64,000 bases of DNA from Myxococcales bacterium (GTDB lineage: Bacteria > Myxococcota_A > UBA9042). The position numbers and the translations under genes are program-made. The stretch covers positions 1-64,000 of the forward strand of contig CANLIC010000002.1 in the NCBI GenBank assembly GCA_947491025.1, read 5' to 3'. The notes under the pieces are model-generated. The model ran no database searches. It was not told the DNA's origin and saw nothing but the letters and a program-made list of their open reading frames with translations. Of this stretch, positions 26,009 through 33,967 are shown piece by piece. Position 1 is the stretch's first letter. Each line of letters starts with the position of its first letter.

Positions 26009-27001
26009 CTAGGGGGCCTTGGGCTCGTCGGCCGTGACCGACAAGATGCCACCCACCTCACCGCGAACCACCCCAACGTCGGGCGTCTCCTTGCGGAGCT
26101 CCTCGGCCATCTTGCGCATGTGGGCGGCGATCTTGCGGTCGCTGCCACCGAACTGCGCATCCTTGTCGAGCAGGACGCAGATCGGCTCGGCGATGTCGGC
26201 GAACGTGTCGTGCTTGCCGCCGATGCTCGCGAACATCATCGCCATGCCGGTCCAGATGCCCGCGACGTAGTAGCCGTGGCCGCGCTGGGGACCTTCGGCG
26301 ATGCCGGTCATGCCGCTGCGCATGGCCATCGCGAAGATCATGCCGATGAGCTTGCCCTCGACTTCCTTCTCGGCGAGGCCCAGGGCGATGAACACCAAGG
26401 CAGACTTGCGGGTCTCCTCAGACAGGCTGCTCATCACTTCGAGGTTGCCGGCGAGCTTCTGAGCCAGCGCCTTGGCGGCGTCAGCCTTGCCCGAGATCAC
26501 CAGCGCCGGAATGAAGCCGAGCGCGACCGACTGCTGCAGGACCGCGATGTCAGCGGCCGCGGAGCTGCCAGCGAACTGGTTGGCCTCCTTGGCGACCTTC
26601 TTCGGGGCGTCGATCTGCAACTTGCCGATCTCCGCGGCACCGGCAGCGCCGGCCTTCTTGCCGTGCACCGAGGCCGCGAGGTCATGCCAAGCCGCCTCGC
26701 TGCCCTGCCCGACCATGAACACCGGCTGCACCACAGCGATGTTGTCGCTGGAGGTGATCATGGCGTCGGTCGGCTCGCCGATCGAGGCGGCATTGGTCGC
26801 AGCGGGTGCGGCCGGCGCGGCGGCAGGGGCTGGCGCAGGCGCAGGCGCGGCCTTGCGGTCGGCCGACGGGGCGCGGGCGGCCTCTGTGTCCTTGGCCTCG
26901 TTAGGGGAGACGCGCGAGCGCTGCGTTCGGTCTAGCGCTGGCCGGGTTGGTGGCAGCTGCGAACGCGCAGGGCCTATAACCCAGCGAAGGTGAAGGGTCA
27001 A
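26009..27001 (-). CDS. unknown Ala-rich protein, start uncertain
   Basis: I do not recognise this protein. The frame runs 330 codons from a TTG at 27001, which overlaps the stop of the upstream peptidase gene (TTGA). The first ~50 codons read as non-protein-like and contain a good promoter (26973-27001), so translation more likely begins later; the first ATG is at 26764 (251 residues). Residues ~50-78 are an Ala/Pro linker, then a globular helical region (SSAAADIAVLQQSVALGFIP, ALVFIALGLAEKEVEGKLIG, GYYVAGIWTGMAMMFASIGG) with no Cys and no obvious catalytic motif. The pattern of a Pro/Ala linker before a folded domain is typical of exported proteins, but no signal peptide is visible; an undetected frameshift near 26900 is possible. 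Confidence 0.7.
   Translation of the reverse strand: MTLHLRWVIGPARSQLPPTRPALDRTQRSRVSPNEAKDTEAARAPSADRKAAPAPAPAPAAAPAAPAATNAASIGEPTDAMITSSDNIAVVQPVFMVGQGSEAAWHDLAASVHGKKAGAAGAAEIGKLQIDAPKKVAKEANQFAGSSAAADIAVLQQSVALGFIPALVISGKADAAKALAQKLAGNLEVMSSLSEETRKSALVFIALGLAEKEVEGKLIGMIFAMAMRSGMTGIAEGPQRGHGYYVAGIWTGMAMMFASIGGKHDTFADIAEPICVLLDKDAQFGGSDRKIAAHMRKMAEELRKETPDVGVVRGEVGGILSVTADEPKAP
26973..27001 (-). promoter_or_regulatory. candidate sigma-70-type promoter
   Basis: Minus strand: TTGACC (26996-27001), 17-bp spacer, TATAGG (26973-26978). Five of six -35 positions and four of six -10 positions match consensus, the best promoter match I see in the window. It overlaps the 3' end of the peptidase gene and would drive the unknown gene ending at 26009. 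Confidence 0.5.
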
Positions 27002-29235
27002 GGATTGGTGGTGCCCTGCGTCGGAGCGGTAGCCGCGCCGGGCGCCGGCTTGGGCCCGAACCCTGGGACGTGGCGCTCGAACCAGGCCACGTCCCAGCGC
27101 AACTTGGCCTCGCGGTGAGCGCGCTTGCCCAATCCGTGGCCTTCGCCAGGGTAGACGACGAGCTGCGTCGGCACCTTGAGGTACTGGTCAAGGGCGCGAA
27201 AGAGCCCCTGGCCGTGCTGCACCGGCACCCGCTCGTCGCCAGCGCCAAAGTGGATGATGGTCGGCGTCCGCACCTTCTCGAGGCCGTAAAGGGGCGAACT
27301 GCGGCGCATCTCGTCGTGCACGACCCACGGCTGACCGCGCATGTAGTTGATGACGTGGCCGGGCGTGTCCTCGGTCATCCACTGCATCGCCATGTCGAGC
27401 ACGCCGGCGCCGGAGGAGGCGGCGGCGAAGCGCTGGTCGGCGACGATGACGCAGTTGGTCAGGTAGCCGCCGTTGGACCAGCCCATCACCGCCATGCGCT
27501 TGGGATCGGCGACGCCGAGGGCGACGAGGTGGTCGACGCCGGTGAGGATGTCCGCTACATCACGGTCGTTTTCGTGCCCGATGAGGTCGGTCATGAACTT
27601 GTCGCCGTAGCCCGTGGAGCCTCGGTAGTTGGGGCTGAGCAGCGCCCAGCCACGGGCCGCGAAAAGCGTTTGACCGTAGATCCAGTAGCGGAGCTCGAGC
27701 TTGGTCGCCGACGTCGGGCCGCCGTGAAGCTCGACCACCAGCGGCAGGGGCGCACCCTTGCCGAGCTCGTAACCGGGCGGAAGCTCGAGGATGCCTTCGA
27801 CCTCGGTCCCGTCGCGGCTCTTCCAGCGGATGGTCTGAATCTGCGGCAAGCGCCAGCGGTCCACCTGCGGATTCAATCGGCTGATCCGCTGCTTGGCGCC
27901 CCGGGCTCCGAGCACCGTGACCTCCGGTGGCGAGGTCGTGGTCGCGACGATGGCGGCCAACTCGCCGCTGCCGGCGAAGGAGAACGCCTGGATCGTCCCG
28001 ACCTCGGGCGGTGTCAGGCGCGTGCTCGCGCCGACCTTGCCACCGGCGATGCCGGCGACACAGAACACGGCGTCGAGCGCACGCAGCGTGCCACGGGCGC
28101 AGAGCTCCCGGCTGCCGGGGCGAAAAGCCAGCTCTCCGTCGAGGCTATACGCCTCGAAACGCGGCAGGCGGTGGCCACGCGGCTGCGCGCCTTCGAGCTC
28201 AAATGCGATGATCTCGGCCGGATAGCCGTCGAATCCGACGGTGAAGGCAGCGACCTTGCCGTCGTCGCTGAAGACAGGGTGCTCGAGCCAGCCAAAGGGC
28301 GAGGGCGCCTCGCCACGAAACAGGGCGTCGGGCAGCGGCGTCAGCTTCGGCTTGTCCGCATCCATTGTCGGCGTCAGCTCGAGCAGCTCGGCTTTGGACC
28401 AGCCCTCGTTGTCGATCAGGCGGCGGCTAGGCACGGTCAACAACAGGGCCCGCCGCTGAGCGCGATCGACGGTGAAGGCGCCGACGAAGGCGTGCACCTT
28501 GGCCAGCTCCTGCAGCCGCCAGTCTTCGAGGTCGAGCCGCCAAAGCGTCGACCACTTGCGCACGCCGCGGCCGTACTCGAGTGCGTGGCTCTTGCGTAGG
28601 GCAGCGAAGCCATCGTCGTCCTGCTGCTCGCGGCCTGTCGTGTAGTAGAGCGCCTTGCCGTCGGCGGAGAGGTGCCAGCTCTCGATGCCGCCCTTGTGGG
28701 CGGTGAGCGCCCGCATCCCGCTGCCATCGACGCCGACTCGCCAGACCTGCCGGACGCCTTCGGCGAGGGCCGGCGCGCCGTCGTCCTTGCGCATGCTGAC
28801 GAAGGCGAGGCTGCGGCCGTCGGGAAAGAAGTGCGGCTCACCATCAAAGGCGGCATGAAAGGTCAGCCGTTGCGGGCGCACTCCGCCCGGGGCCTTGCGA
28901 TCGGCGACCCAGACCTCGCTGTTGCGGGTCGGCAGATCTTCCTGCCAGCGCAGCTCGACCCAAGCGATGTGGCGACCGCTCGGGTCGGCGGTGACCTGCA
29001 TCGGGTGGGTGATCGTGAAGTAGTCCTCGATGGTGATGTCGTGGTCGCGCTTGACGCCCACTGCCGTGGCGGTGGGCGAGGCCTGCGCGGCGGGCGCCGG
29101 CTTGGCCAGCGCGCTGCCCTCCCCCATGGCGCTGCCAGCGGCGAGAAGGGCGCAGAGGGCGGCATAGACCGCACGCCGGCGGTGGGGTCGCGGTGGGCGA
29201 GCGTTCGAGGGGATGCGGTGGATTGGGTTTCGCAT
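26998..29235 (-). CDS. exported S9 prolyl-oligopeptidase-family peptidase
   Basis: 745 residues from the ATG at 29235 (GGAG 5 nt upstream; the longer frame upstream is Arg/Pro-rich shadow). A signal peptide (AVYAALCALLAAGSAMG) precedes residues ~45-470, a WD-like/PD40 beta-propeller (VTADPSGRHIAWVELRW, GEPHFFPDGRSLAFVSMRK). The C-terminal alpha/beta hydrolase has the full triad: S587 in GWSNGGY, D667 in HFGAGDERVPV and H700 in GEGHGLG. This matches the acylaminoacyl-peptidase/dipeptidyl-peptidase branch of S9, acting on short peptides; export suggests nutrient-peptide digestion in the periplasm or outside. It is followed by the unknown gene at 26009 and preceded by the threonine aldolase 65 bp upstream on the same strand. 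Confidence 0.93.
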   Translation of the reverse strand: MRNPIHRIPSNARPPRPHRRRAVYAALCALLAAGSAMGEGSALAKPAPAAQASPTATAVGVKRDHDITIEDYFTITHPMQVTADPSGRHIAWVELRWQEDLPTRNSEVWVADRKAPGGVRPQRLTFHAAFDGEPHFFPDGRSLAFVSMRKDDGAPALAEGVRQVWRVGVDGSGMRALTAHKGGIESWHLSADGKALYYTTGREQQDDDGFAALRKSHALEYGRGVRKWSTLWRLDLEDWRLQELAKVHAFVGAFTVDRAQRRALLLTVPSRRLIDNEGWSKAELLELTPTMDADKPKLTPLPDALFRGEAPSPFGWLEHPVFSDDGKVAAFTVGFDGYPAEIIAFELEGAQPRGHRLPRFEAYSLDGELAFRPGSRELCARGTLRALDAVFCVAGIAGGKVGASTRLTPPEVGTIQAFSFAGSGELAAIVATTTSPPEVTVLGARGAKQRISRLNPQVDRWRLPQIQTIRWKSRDGTEVEGILELPPGYELGKGAPLPLVVELHGGPTSATKLELRYWIYGQTLFAARGWALLSPNYRGSTGYGDKFMTDLIGHENDRDVADILTGVDHLVALGVADPKRMAVMGWSNGGYLTNCVIVADQRFAAASSGAGVLDMAMQWMTEDTPGHVINYMRGQPWVVHDEMRRSSPLYGLEKVRTPTIIHFGAGDERVPVQHGQGLFRALDQYLKVPTQLVVYPGEGHGLGKRAHREAKLRWDVAWFERHVPGFGPKPAPGAATAPTQGTTNP

Positions 29236-29300
29236 GGGGCTCCGGCGGGGGCAGGGAGGCGGCTGCCACGGCGGCGATCGCCGCCGCAGCGACCGGGGTG

Positions 29301-30353
29301 CTAGGCGCGGTCGGGGTGGGCGATGAGGTTGGCGAGTCGATCGCAGGCACGGGCGAGCGCGGCGTCGTCGATGTCGAGGTGCAGCACAGCGCGGAATGCA
29401 CCGCCGGCGCCGGTCAGCGCCACGCCGGCCGCCAGCGCGCGGGCCTGGAGGCCGGTTGGGCCATCGGCGGCGAGCGGATGCTCGGCAGCGAGACGAAAGC
29501 GAACGATGTTGGTCTCGGGCGCGACCAGGTCGACGCCGGGGACAGCGGCGAGCGCGTCGGCGAGGGCCTTGGCGCGGCGGTGGTCCTCGGATAGCCGCTC
29601 CACGTGGTGGTCGAGGGCGTGCAGGCCCGCCGCCGCCAGTACCCCGGCCTGGCGCATGCTGCCGCCGAGCATTCGGCGCAGCCGCCTGGCCGGCAACCAC
29701 AGCGCGCGCGGCAGGCAGAGCAGGCTCCCGACCGGTGCGCCAATCCCCTTGCTGAGGCAGATGGAGACGGTCGTCGCCGGCGCCGCCAGCTCAGCCAGCG
29801 AGGCCCCGGTCTGGATGTGGGCGTTCCAGAGCCGGGCCCCGTCGAGATGCAGCGCAGCGCCCGCCGCCGCCGCGACGTCTGCCACGGCGCGCACGTGGGA
29901 CTGCGGCACGACCCTGCCGCCACACTGATTGTGGGTGTTCTCCAACATGACGAGCGGCGTCGGCGGGTTCGCACCATCTTCCGCAGGCCGGAGGCGGGCG
30001 CGCAGGACATCGAGGTCGAGCGTGCCGTCGTCGCTGTCGGTGCCGAGAAGCTGGACGCCAGAGAGGACCGGCGCCGCCCCCGCCTCGTGCCACAGGACGT
30101 GGCAGCGCGCATGGCAGAGGACCGCGTCGCCTGGCCGCGTCTGGAGCTTGAGCGCGAGCTGGTTCGCCATCGTCCCGGACGGCACGAAGATCGCGGCCTC
30201 TTTGCCAAGCAACGCCGCGATCCTGGCCTCGAGCCGCAGCACGCTAGGGTCGTCGCCGAAGACGTCGTCACCGACCTCCGCCGCGGCCATGGCGCCACGC
30301 ATCGCGCCGGTGGGACGGCTGACGGTATCGCTGCGCAAATCGACGATCTTCAT
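29301..30353 (-). CDS. ltaE: low-specificity L-threonine aldolase (PLP)
   Basis: 350 residues. Cytoplasmic PLP enzyme of the beta-eliminating-lyase family that splits L-threonine or L-allo-threonine to glycine and acetaldehyde. The start MKIVDLRSDTVSRPT is the family signature; the PLP lysine is K202 in CLSKGIGAPVGS; LENTHNQCGG and the cofactor aspartate in LHLDGARLWNA are in place. Length is normal. It is the first gene of a minus-strand run of six, divergently transcribed from the 89-residue gene at 30697 across a 343-bp region. Confidence 0.94.
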   Translation of the reverse strand: MKIVDLRSDTVSRPTGAMRGAMAAAEVGDDVFGDDPSVLRLEARIAALLGKEAAIFVPSGTMANQLALKLQTRPGDAVLCHARCHVLWHEAGAAPVLSGVQLLGTDSDDGTLDLDVLRARLRPAEDGANPPTPLVMLENTHNQCGGRVVPQSHVRAVADVAAAAGAALHLDGARLWNAHIQTGASLAELAAPATTVSICLSKGIGAPVGSLLCLPRALWLPARRLRRMLGGSMRQAGVLAAAGLHALDHHVERLSEDHRRAKALADALAAVPGVDLVAPETNIVRFRLAAEHPLAADGPTGLQARALAAGVALTGAGGAFRAVLHLDIDDAALARACDRLANLIAHPDRA

Positions 30354-30696
30354 GCGGTCCTTTGCTCTTCGCCGTCGCTCAGCCCAGCGGCGATCCTTGA
30401 GTCGGCCGGAATGCGGCCGCCGGCTCGGCCAGCCTGGGCCCGAGGGGGACTAGGCAAGTCGCGATCCTTGGTCCATGCTCACCCGACGCGCCGATGCCGG
30501 CAAGAAGGCCGCAACGGCGGCAACGACCGGGTGCACGCAGGCGGCGCGGCGCGGAGGCGCATGCACCCCCCTTCGCACCACGCGCCCGCGCGAGACGCCG
30601 CGGCGCGAACGGGCGATTCTTCTTGATTTGCACGGGTTTCGACCGCCAGAGCCCGAGCCGGAACCTTCCCCCACCCCAGCGCGGAGTACCAGTGCC
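30354..30696. other. divergent intergenic region, 343 bp
   Basis: Lies between the start of the threonine aldolase (minus) and the 89-residue protein (plus). It carries a direct repeat GCGATCCTTG at 30390-30399 and 30461-30470, 71 bp apart (about seven helical turns), which could be a paired operator site. The extended frame at 30475 reads as Arg/Pro-rich non-coding sequence. No clear -10/-35 pair found. Confidence 0.5.
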
Positions 30697-30966
30697 ATGA
30701 CGACCAGCGCCAGCAACAAGACGGCCCAGCCGGTGATCCGCGTGAGTAACTCCTTTACCCGCAACGAGATCCGCATCCTCAAGGACATCATCGATACGGC
30801 GACGACCAGCGAGTTTCGCGGGCGCAACCACCTGATGAAGTTCATCCAGAACGCCGATTTCTCCCAGCTCTACCGCAAGCTCGCGAACATGCAGGAGAAG
30901 GCTGACCGCCTTCACAGCGATCGCCGCGAAGCCAAATCAGCAGCGGCGCGCAAGCCCACCGTATGA
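30697..30966 (+). CDS. small helical protein of unknown function (89 aa)
   Basis: 89 residues from the ATG at 30697 (GGAG 11 nt upstream). Composition differs sharply from the frame upstream of this ATG: it is polar and low in Pro, with predicted helices RNEIRILKDIIDTATTS and SQLYRKLANMQEKADRL and a basic end. No Cys, no signal peptide, no membrane segment; it looks like a small cytoplasmic two- or three-helix protein that may bind nucleic acid or a partner protein. Its TGA overlaps the ATG of the metallophosphoesterase gene (ATGA, 30963-30966), so the two are translationally coupled. I do not recognise the family. Confidence 0.75.
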   Translation: MTTSASNKTAQPVIRVSNSFTRNEIRILKDIIDTATTSEFRGRNHLMKFIQNADFSQLYRKLANMQEKADRLHSDRREAKSAAARKPTV

Positions 30967-32069
30967 ACAAGGTGCCTGCCCGTAGCTGCCCGCTGGGCTG
31001 GCGCGCGGTGGCCCGGTTCGATCATCCGCGGTGGCCCGTCAGCGCCATCGTTCTGCTCGCGATCGTCGCCTCGGTGGCCGCCTGCAGCGCTTGCGGCGGC
31101 ACCTCCGCTCAGCAGCCTGCGAGCCTGACCGCGACCTCAGCCAAGACAGGAGCGCCGAGCGGCGGCTCCGACCCCGGTTCGGCAGGCGATCTCCAGATCG
31201 AGCTACCGCGGCCGCTGAATCCGGCAGCGACGCCCACGGCGTCGACAGGCACGGCATCCGCCCCGGCGGAGCCGACTCGGGTGCTGCTCTTCGGCGATAG
31301 CGGGACCAACGACGACCAGCAGCGCGCGGTCGCCACGGGCATGTCGCGCCACTGCAAGGCAGAGGGCTGCGACGCGGCGGTGCTGGTCGGCGACATCATC
31401 TACCCCGATGGCCTGGGTAGCGCCGACGATCCGATGGCGTCGACGCACTTCGAGGACCACTATCGCGATCTGGGCGCGCCGGTGTGGCTGGCGCTGGGCA
31501 ACCACGACTACCACCGCGACCCGAATGCCTGGATCGCCCGCTACGGCACACAAGGCAGCCGCGCCGGCAAGTTCCCGGCCCACATGCCGGCCCGCTACTA
31601 CACGGTTCAGCTCGGCGCCGTGCGACTCGTCGTGCTCGACACCAACCGGCTGGACGAGGACCAAGGCGCTTGGCTCGACGCGGTGTTGCGCGAAGCCGAG
31701 ACCCGCGGCGATCGTTGGGTGGTCGCTGCCGGACACCACCCATGGCGCTCCTACGGCATGCACCGCCACGCCGAGCCGGCGATGGCCGCGTTCTACCAGC
31801 GCCACCTCTGCGGCAAGATCGACCTCTTCGTCGCCGGCCACGACCACGACAAGCAGCTGCTGCGCGGGCCCTGCGACGTCACGCTCGTCATCTCGGGCAC
31901 TGCCGGCAAGCTCCGGCCGGTTGGAAGCGGTGACGAGACGCTCTTTTCGGCCAGCAGCTTGGGATGGGCTCGCCTGGAAGTTCGCGGTGCGGAGGGCGTG
32001 CTGACCTTTCACGCCGCCGACGGGTCTGTCGAACGGCGCGCCCAGCTGCAACGACGCTGGCAACGTTGA
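30963..32069 (+). CDS. metallophosphoesterase lipoprotein (acid-phosphatase-like)
   Basis: 368 residues. A lipobox (SVAAC) follows a hydrophobic stretch, then a ~60-residue Ser/Thr/Ala/Pro linker. The calcineurin-like phosphoesterase domain has all metal motifs in order: FGDSG, LVGDIIYPDG, ALGNHDYH, AAGHHPWRSYG and VAGHDHDKQLL. The arrangement (GDxG, GD, GNHD, GHHP, GHxH) matches purple/tartrate-resistant acid-phosphatase-type enzymes, so it probably hydrolyses phosphomonoesters at the cell surface or in the periplasm. The start is set by the 4-nt overlap with the 89-residue gene. Confidence 0.9.
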   Translation: MNKVPARSCPLGWRAVARFDHPRWPVSAIVLLAIVASVAACSACGGTSAQQPASLTATSAKTGAPSGGSDPGSAGDLQIELPRPLNPAATPTASTGTASAPAEPTRVLLFGDSGTNDDQQRAVATGMSRHCKAEGCDAAVLVGDIIYPDGLGSADDPMASTHFEDHYRDLGAPVWLALGNHDYHRDPNAWIARYGTQGSRAGKFPAHMPARYYTVQLGAVRLVVLDTNRLDEDQGAWLDAVLREAETRGDRWVVAAGHHPWRSYGMHRHAEPAMAAFYQRHLCGKIDLFVAGHDHDKQLLRGPCDVTLVISGTAGKLRPVGSGDETLFSASSLGWARLEVRGAEGVLTFHAADGSVERRAQLQRRWQR

Positions 32070-32224
32070 TTCGCTGGCGCCGCGCCGAGGCCATGTTAGG
32101 CTAGCGGCGGGTGGCGCTCCTGCGAAGCGCTGCCAGCTCCATCGCAGCCTCCCTCTCCCATCATCCTAGGGCCATGTCACTGAATCCTCGACAGGATCTG
32201 CCGCGCGCCGAGGCTGAGCTGACG

Positions 32225-33877
32225 ATGGGCCGTTGGCGTCGTCGGCCAAGCGGCGCCTCGCGCGCCGGCGCCGTCCTGACGCGTCGTTGGCACGCAGCCG
32301 TGGCGATGCTGGGCCTGATGCTGTGGGCGCCTTTGGCGCTCAGCCAAGAACAGTCCCAGATCGACGCCTACGATCGCTCCCCCTCGTCCAGCGCGGCGAT
32401 CCGCATCGCAGAGCAGCTGCGGGCCCGCGGTAGCGTGCCGGGCGCCGCCAACTGGGCCGAGAGAGCGCTGGCCTGCCCGAACCAGGGCGGCTCTCACCGC
32501 CGTGCCAGCGCCCTGCTGCGCGAGCTGCACTGGCCGCTGCGCGACGCGGACACGGGGCTGGTCGAGTTCCACGTCGACCCGCCACATGCGCTGCTCACGG
32601 TGGACGACGTGTCCTTCTTGCCGCGGCGATCCCACTACCGCGTCTGGTTGCGAAGCAGTTCGCACCAGGTTCTGGCGACGTTGGCGGGTTACGCGACAGA
32701 GGAGCTGATGGTCGACGCCAAGGCAGGCGAGACGCGGAGCCAGCGCATCCGCCTGCAGGACATGCGGCCTGCCGTTCTCGAACTCGACGTGAAGCCGGTC
32801 ACGGCCGAGGTCTGGATCGACGGCGTCTACCAAGACCTATCGACGCGACGGACCTTCCAGCTGCGCGCAGGTCAGCGGATGCTCGAAGTCAAGGCCGAGG
32901 GCTTCTTGCCGTGGACCGACAGCTGGGTGCTCGCTCCGGCGGAGCGCAAGCGCCTGGACGTGCAGATGGAACGCGCAGGCGCGCTGCGCCGCAACCGGCC
33001 CACCGCCTCCAACGCTGAGCGGCAGCTGTCGCCGCTGGAGCTCGCGAACCGCGGCGAGCGCCACGAGCTAGGGCACCGGCCGCTCGATCGCCTGCGCCAC
33101 GACGCCGGGCGCCCGGAGGTCAGCGGTTCGGCAGAAGACGCCAAGCCGCAGAAGGGCGAAGCTGGCGGCGCGCAGGCGCCAGGTGGGCCCGCGGCTCCAA
33201 ACGCAACGCCCGTGGTGCCAGACGACTCACCGGTGGAGGTTGCGCTCGGCGCCGACGAGCAAGTCGAATCACCCTCGGCGCCGCTGTCAGCGATCACCAA
33301 AGGCGCGCTGTTGCTCGGCACCGGCGCCGTGTTCGCTTCCGTGGGCGCGGGCATGGTGCTCTATGGCATCAGCGAGGCCCAGGCAGCGACCGAGGCCGCA
33401 GTCCAACAGACCGCCTATCGGGCGCGCTACGACGCGGCAGCGAACCTCGTGTACGCCGGCTATGGCGCGGTGGGCGCCGGGGCCATCGCCGCCGGCGTCA
33501 GCAGCCTCTACCTCTTTGGCAGCGACGGGCTCGGCCGGGCCGGCCGTGGTTGGCTGCTCGCCGGCGTCGGCGCCGCGACCGCCGCAGTAGGCGCAACCGT
33601 GATGGTGCAGGCCGGAGGCGCCGCCGAGGCCGCCAACGCCTTCGCCACCGGTGACCCCCGCTACAGCTCCATGATCGACGGCGCGACCTCCGCCTGGCAG
33701 GCCGGCCTCGCGGCGGCGATCGTCGGCGGCTGCCTGGCGGCAGGTGGCACCTGGCTGCTGGTATCGCCGGCCCAGCTGCAAGAAGCGCAGGCGATGCCCT
33801 CGCTGTTGCCGATGGCCAGTAGCGGCGGCGCTCGCGCTGGCGGCCTCTTTGGGCTGCAGCTCAGCGGGCGCTTTTAG
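32225..33877 (+). CDS. exported PEGA-domain protein with C-terminal membrane helices
   Basis: 550 residues from ATG 32225 (GAGG upstream; ATG 32174 would add 17 residues before the same signal peptide LGLMLWAPLALSQ). Residues ~100-170 and ~175-250 are two PEGA-like domains (VEFHVDPPHALLTVDDVSFL ... and LELDVKPVTAEVWIDGVYQD), small beta modules common on Myxococcota surface and kinase-associated proteins. A charged Pro/Ala linker follows, then four hydrophobic glycine/alanine-rich segments (about residues 360-510: GALLLGTGAVFASVGAGMVL, AVGAGAIAAGVSSLYLF, GWLLAGVGAATAAVGATVMV, GLAAAIVGGCLAAGGTWLLV). This combination of PEGA plus C-terminal helices is a recurrent myxobacterial design of unknown role. 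Confidence 0.82.
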   Translation: MGRWRRRPSGASRAGAVLTRRWHAAVAMLGLMLWAPLALSQEQSQIDAYDRSPSSSAAIRIAEQLRARGSVPGAANWAERALACPNQGGSHRRASALLRELHWPLRDADTGLVEFHVDPPHALLTVDDVSFLPRRSHYRVWLRSSSHQVLATLAGYATEELMVDAKAGETRSQRIRLQDMRPAVLELDVKPVTAEVWIDGVYQDLSTRRTFQLRAGQRMLEVKAEGFLPWTDSWVLAPAERKRLDVQMERAGALRRNRPTASNAERQLSPLELANRGERHELGHRPLDRLRHDAGRPEVSGSAEDAKPQKGEAGGAQAPGGPAAPNATPVVPDDSPVEVALGADEQVESPSAPLSAITKGALLLGTGAVFASVGAGMVLYGISEAQAATEAAVQQTAYRARYDAAANLVYAGYGAVGAGAIAAGVSSLYLFGSDGLGRAGRGWLLAGVGAATAAVGATVMVQAGGAAEAANAFATGDPRYSSMIDGATSAWQAGLAAAIVGGCLAAGGTWLLVSPAQLQEAQAMPSLLPMASSGGARAGGLFGLQLSGRF

Positions 33878-33967
33878 CCTTGCCAGCGCGGCGTTCAGCG
33901 CCCAGGACACTGTTACAGGAGCGGCGCCGCCGACGTTGACGCGCCCCAGCGGCGCCGGCGCTGTCGA

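Noticed and set aside
33878-33967. Terminator between convergent PEGA and STAND genes
   Set aside because: GGCGCC-rich palindromes are present but no T tract follows on either strand.
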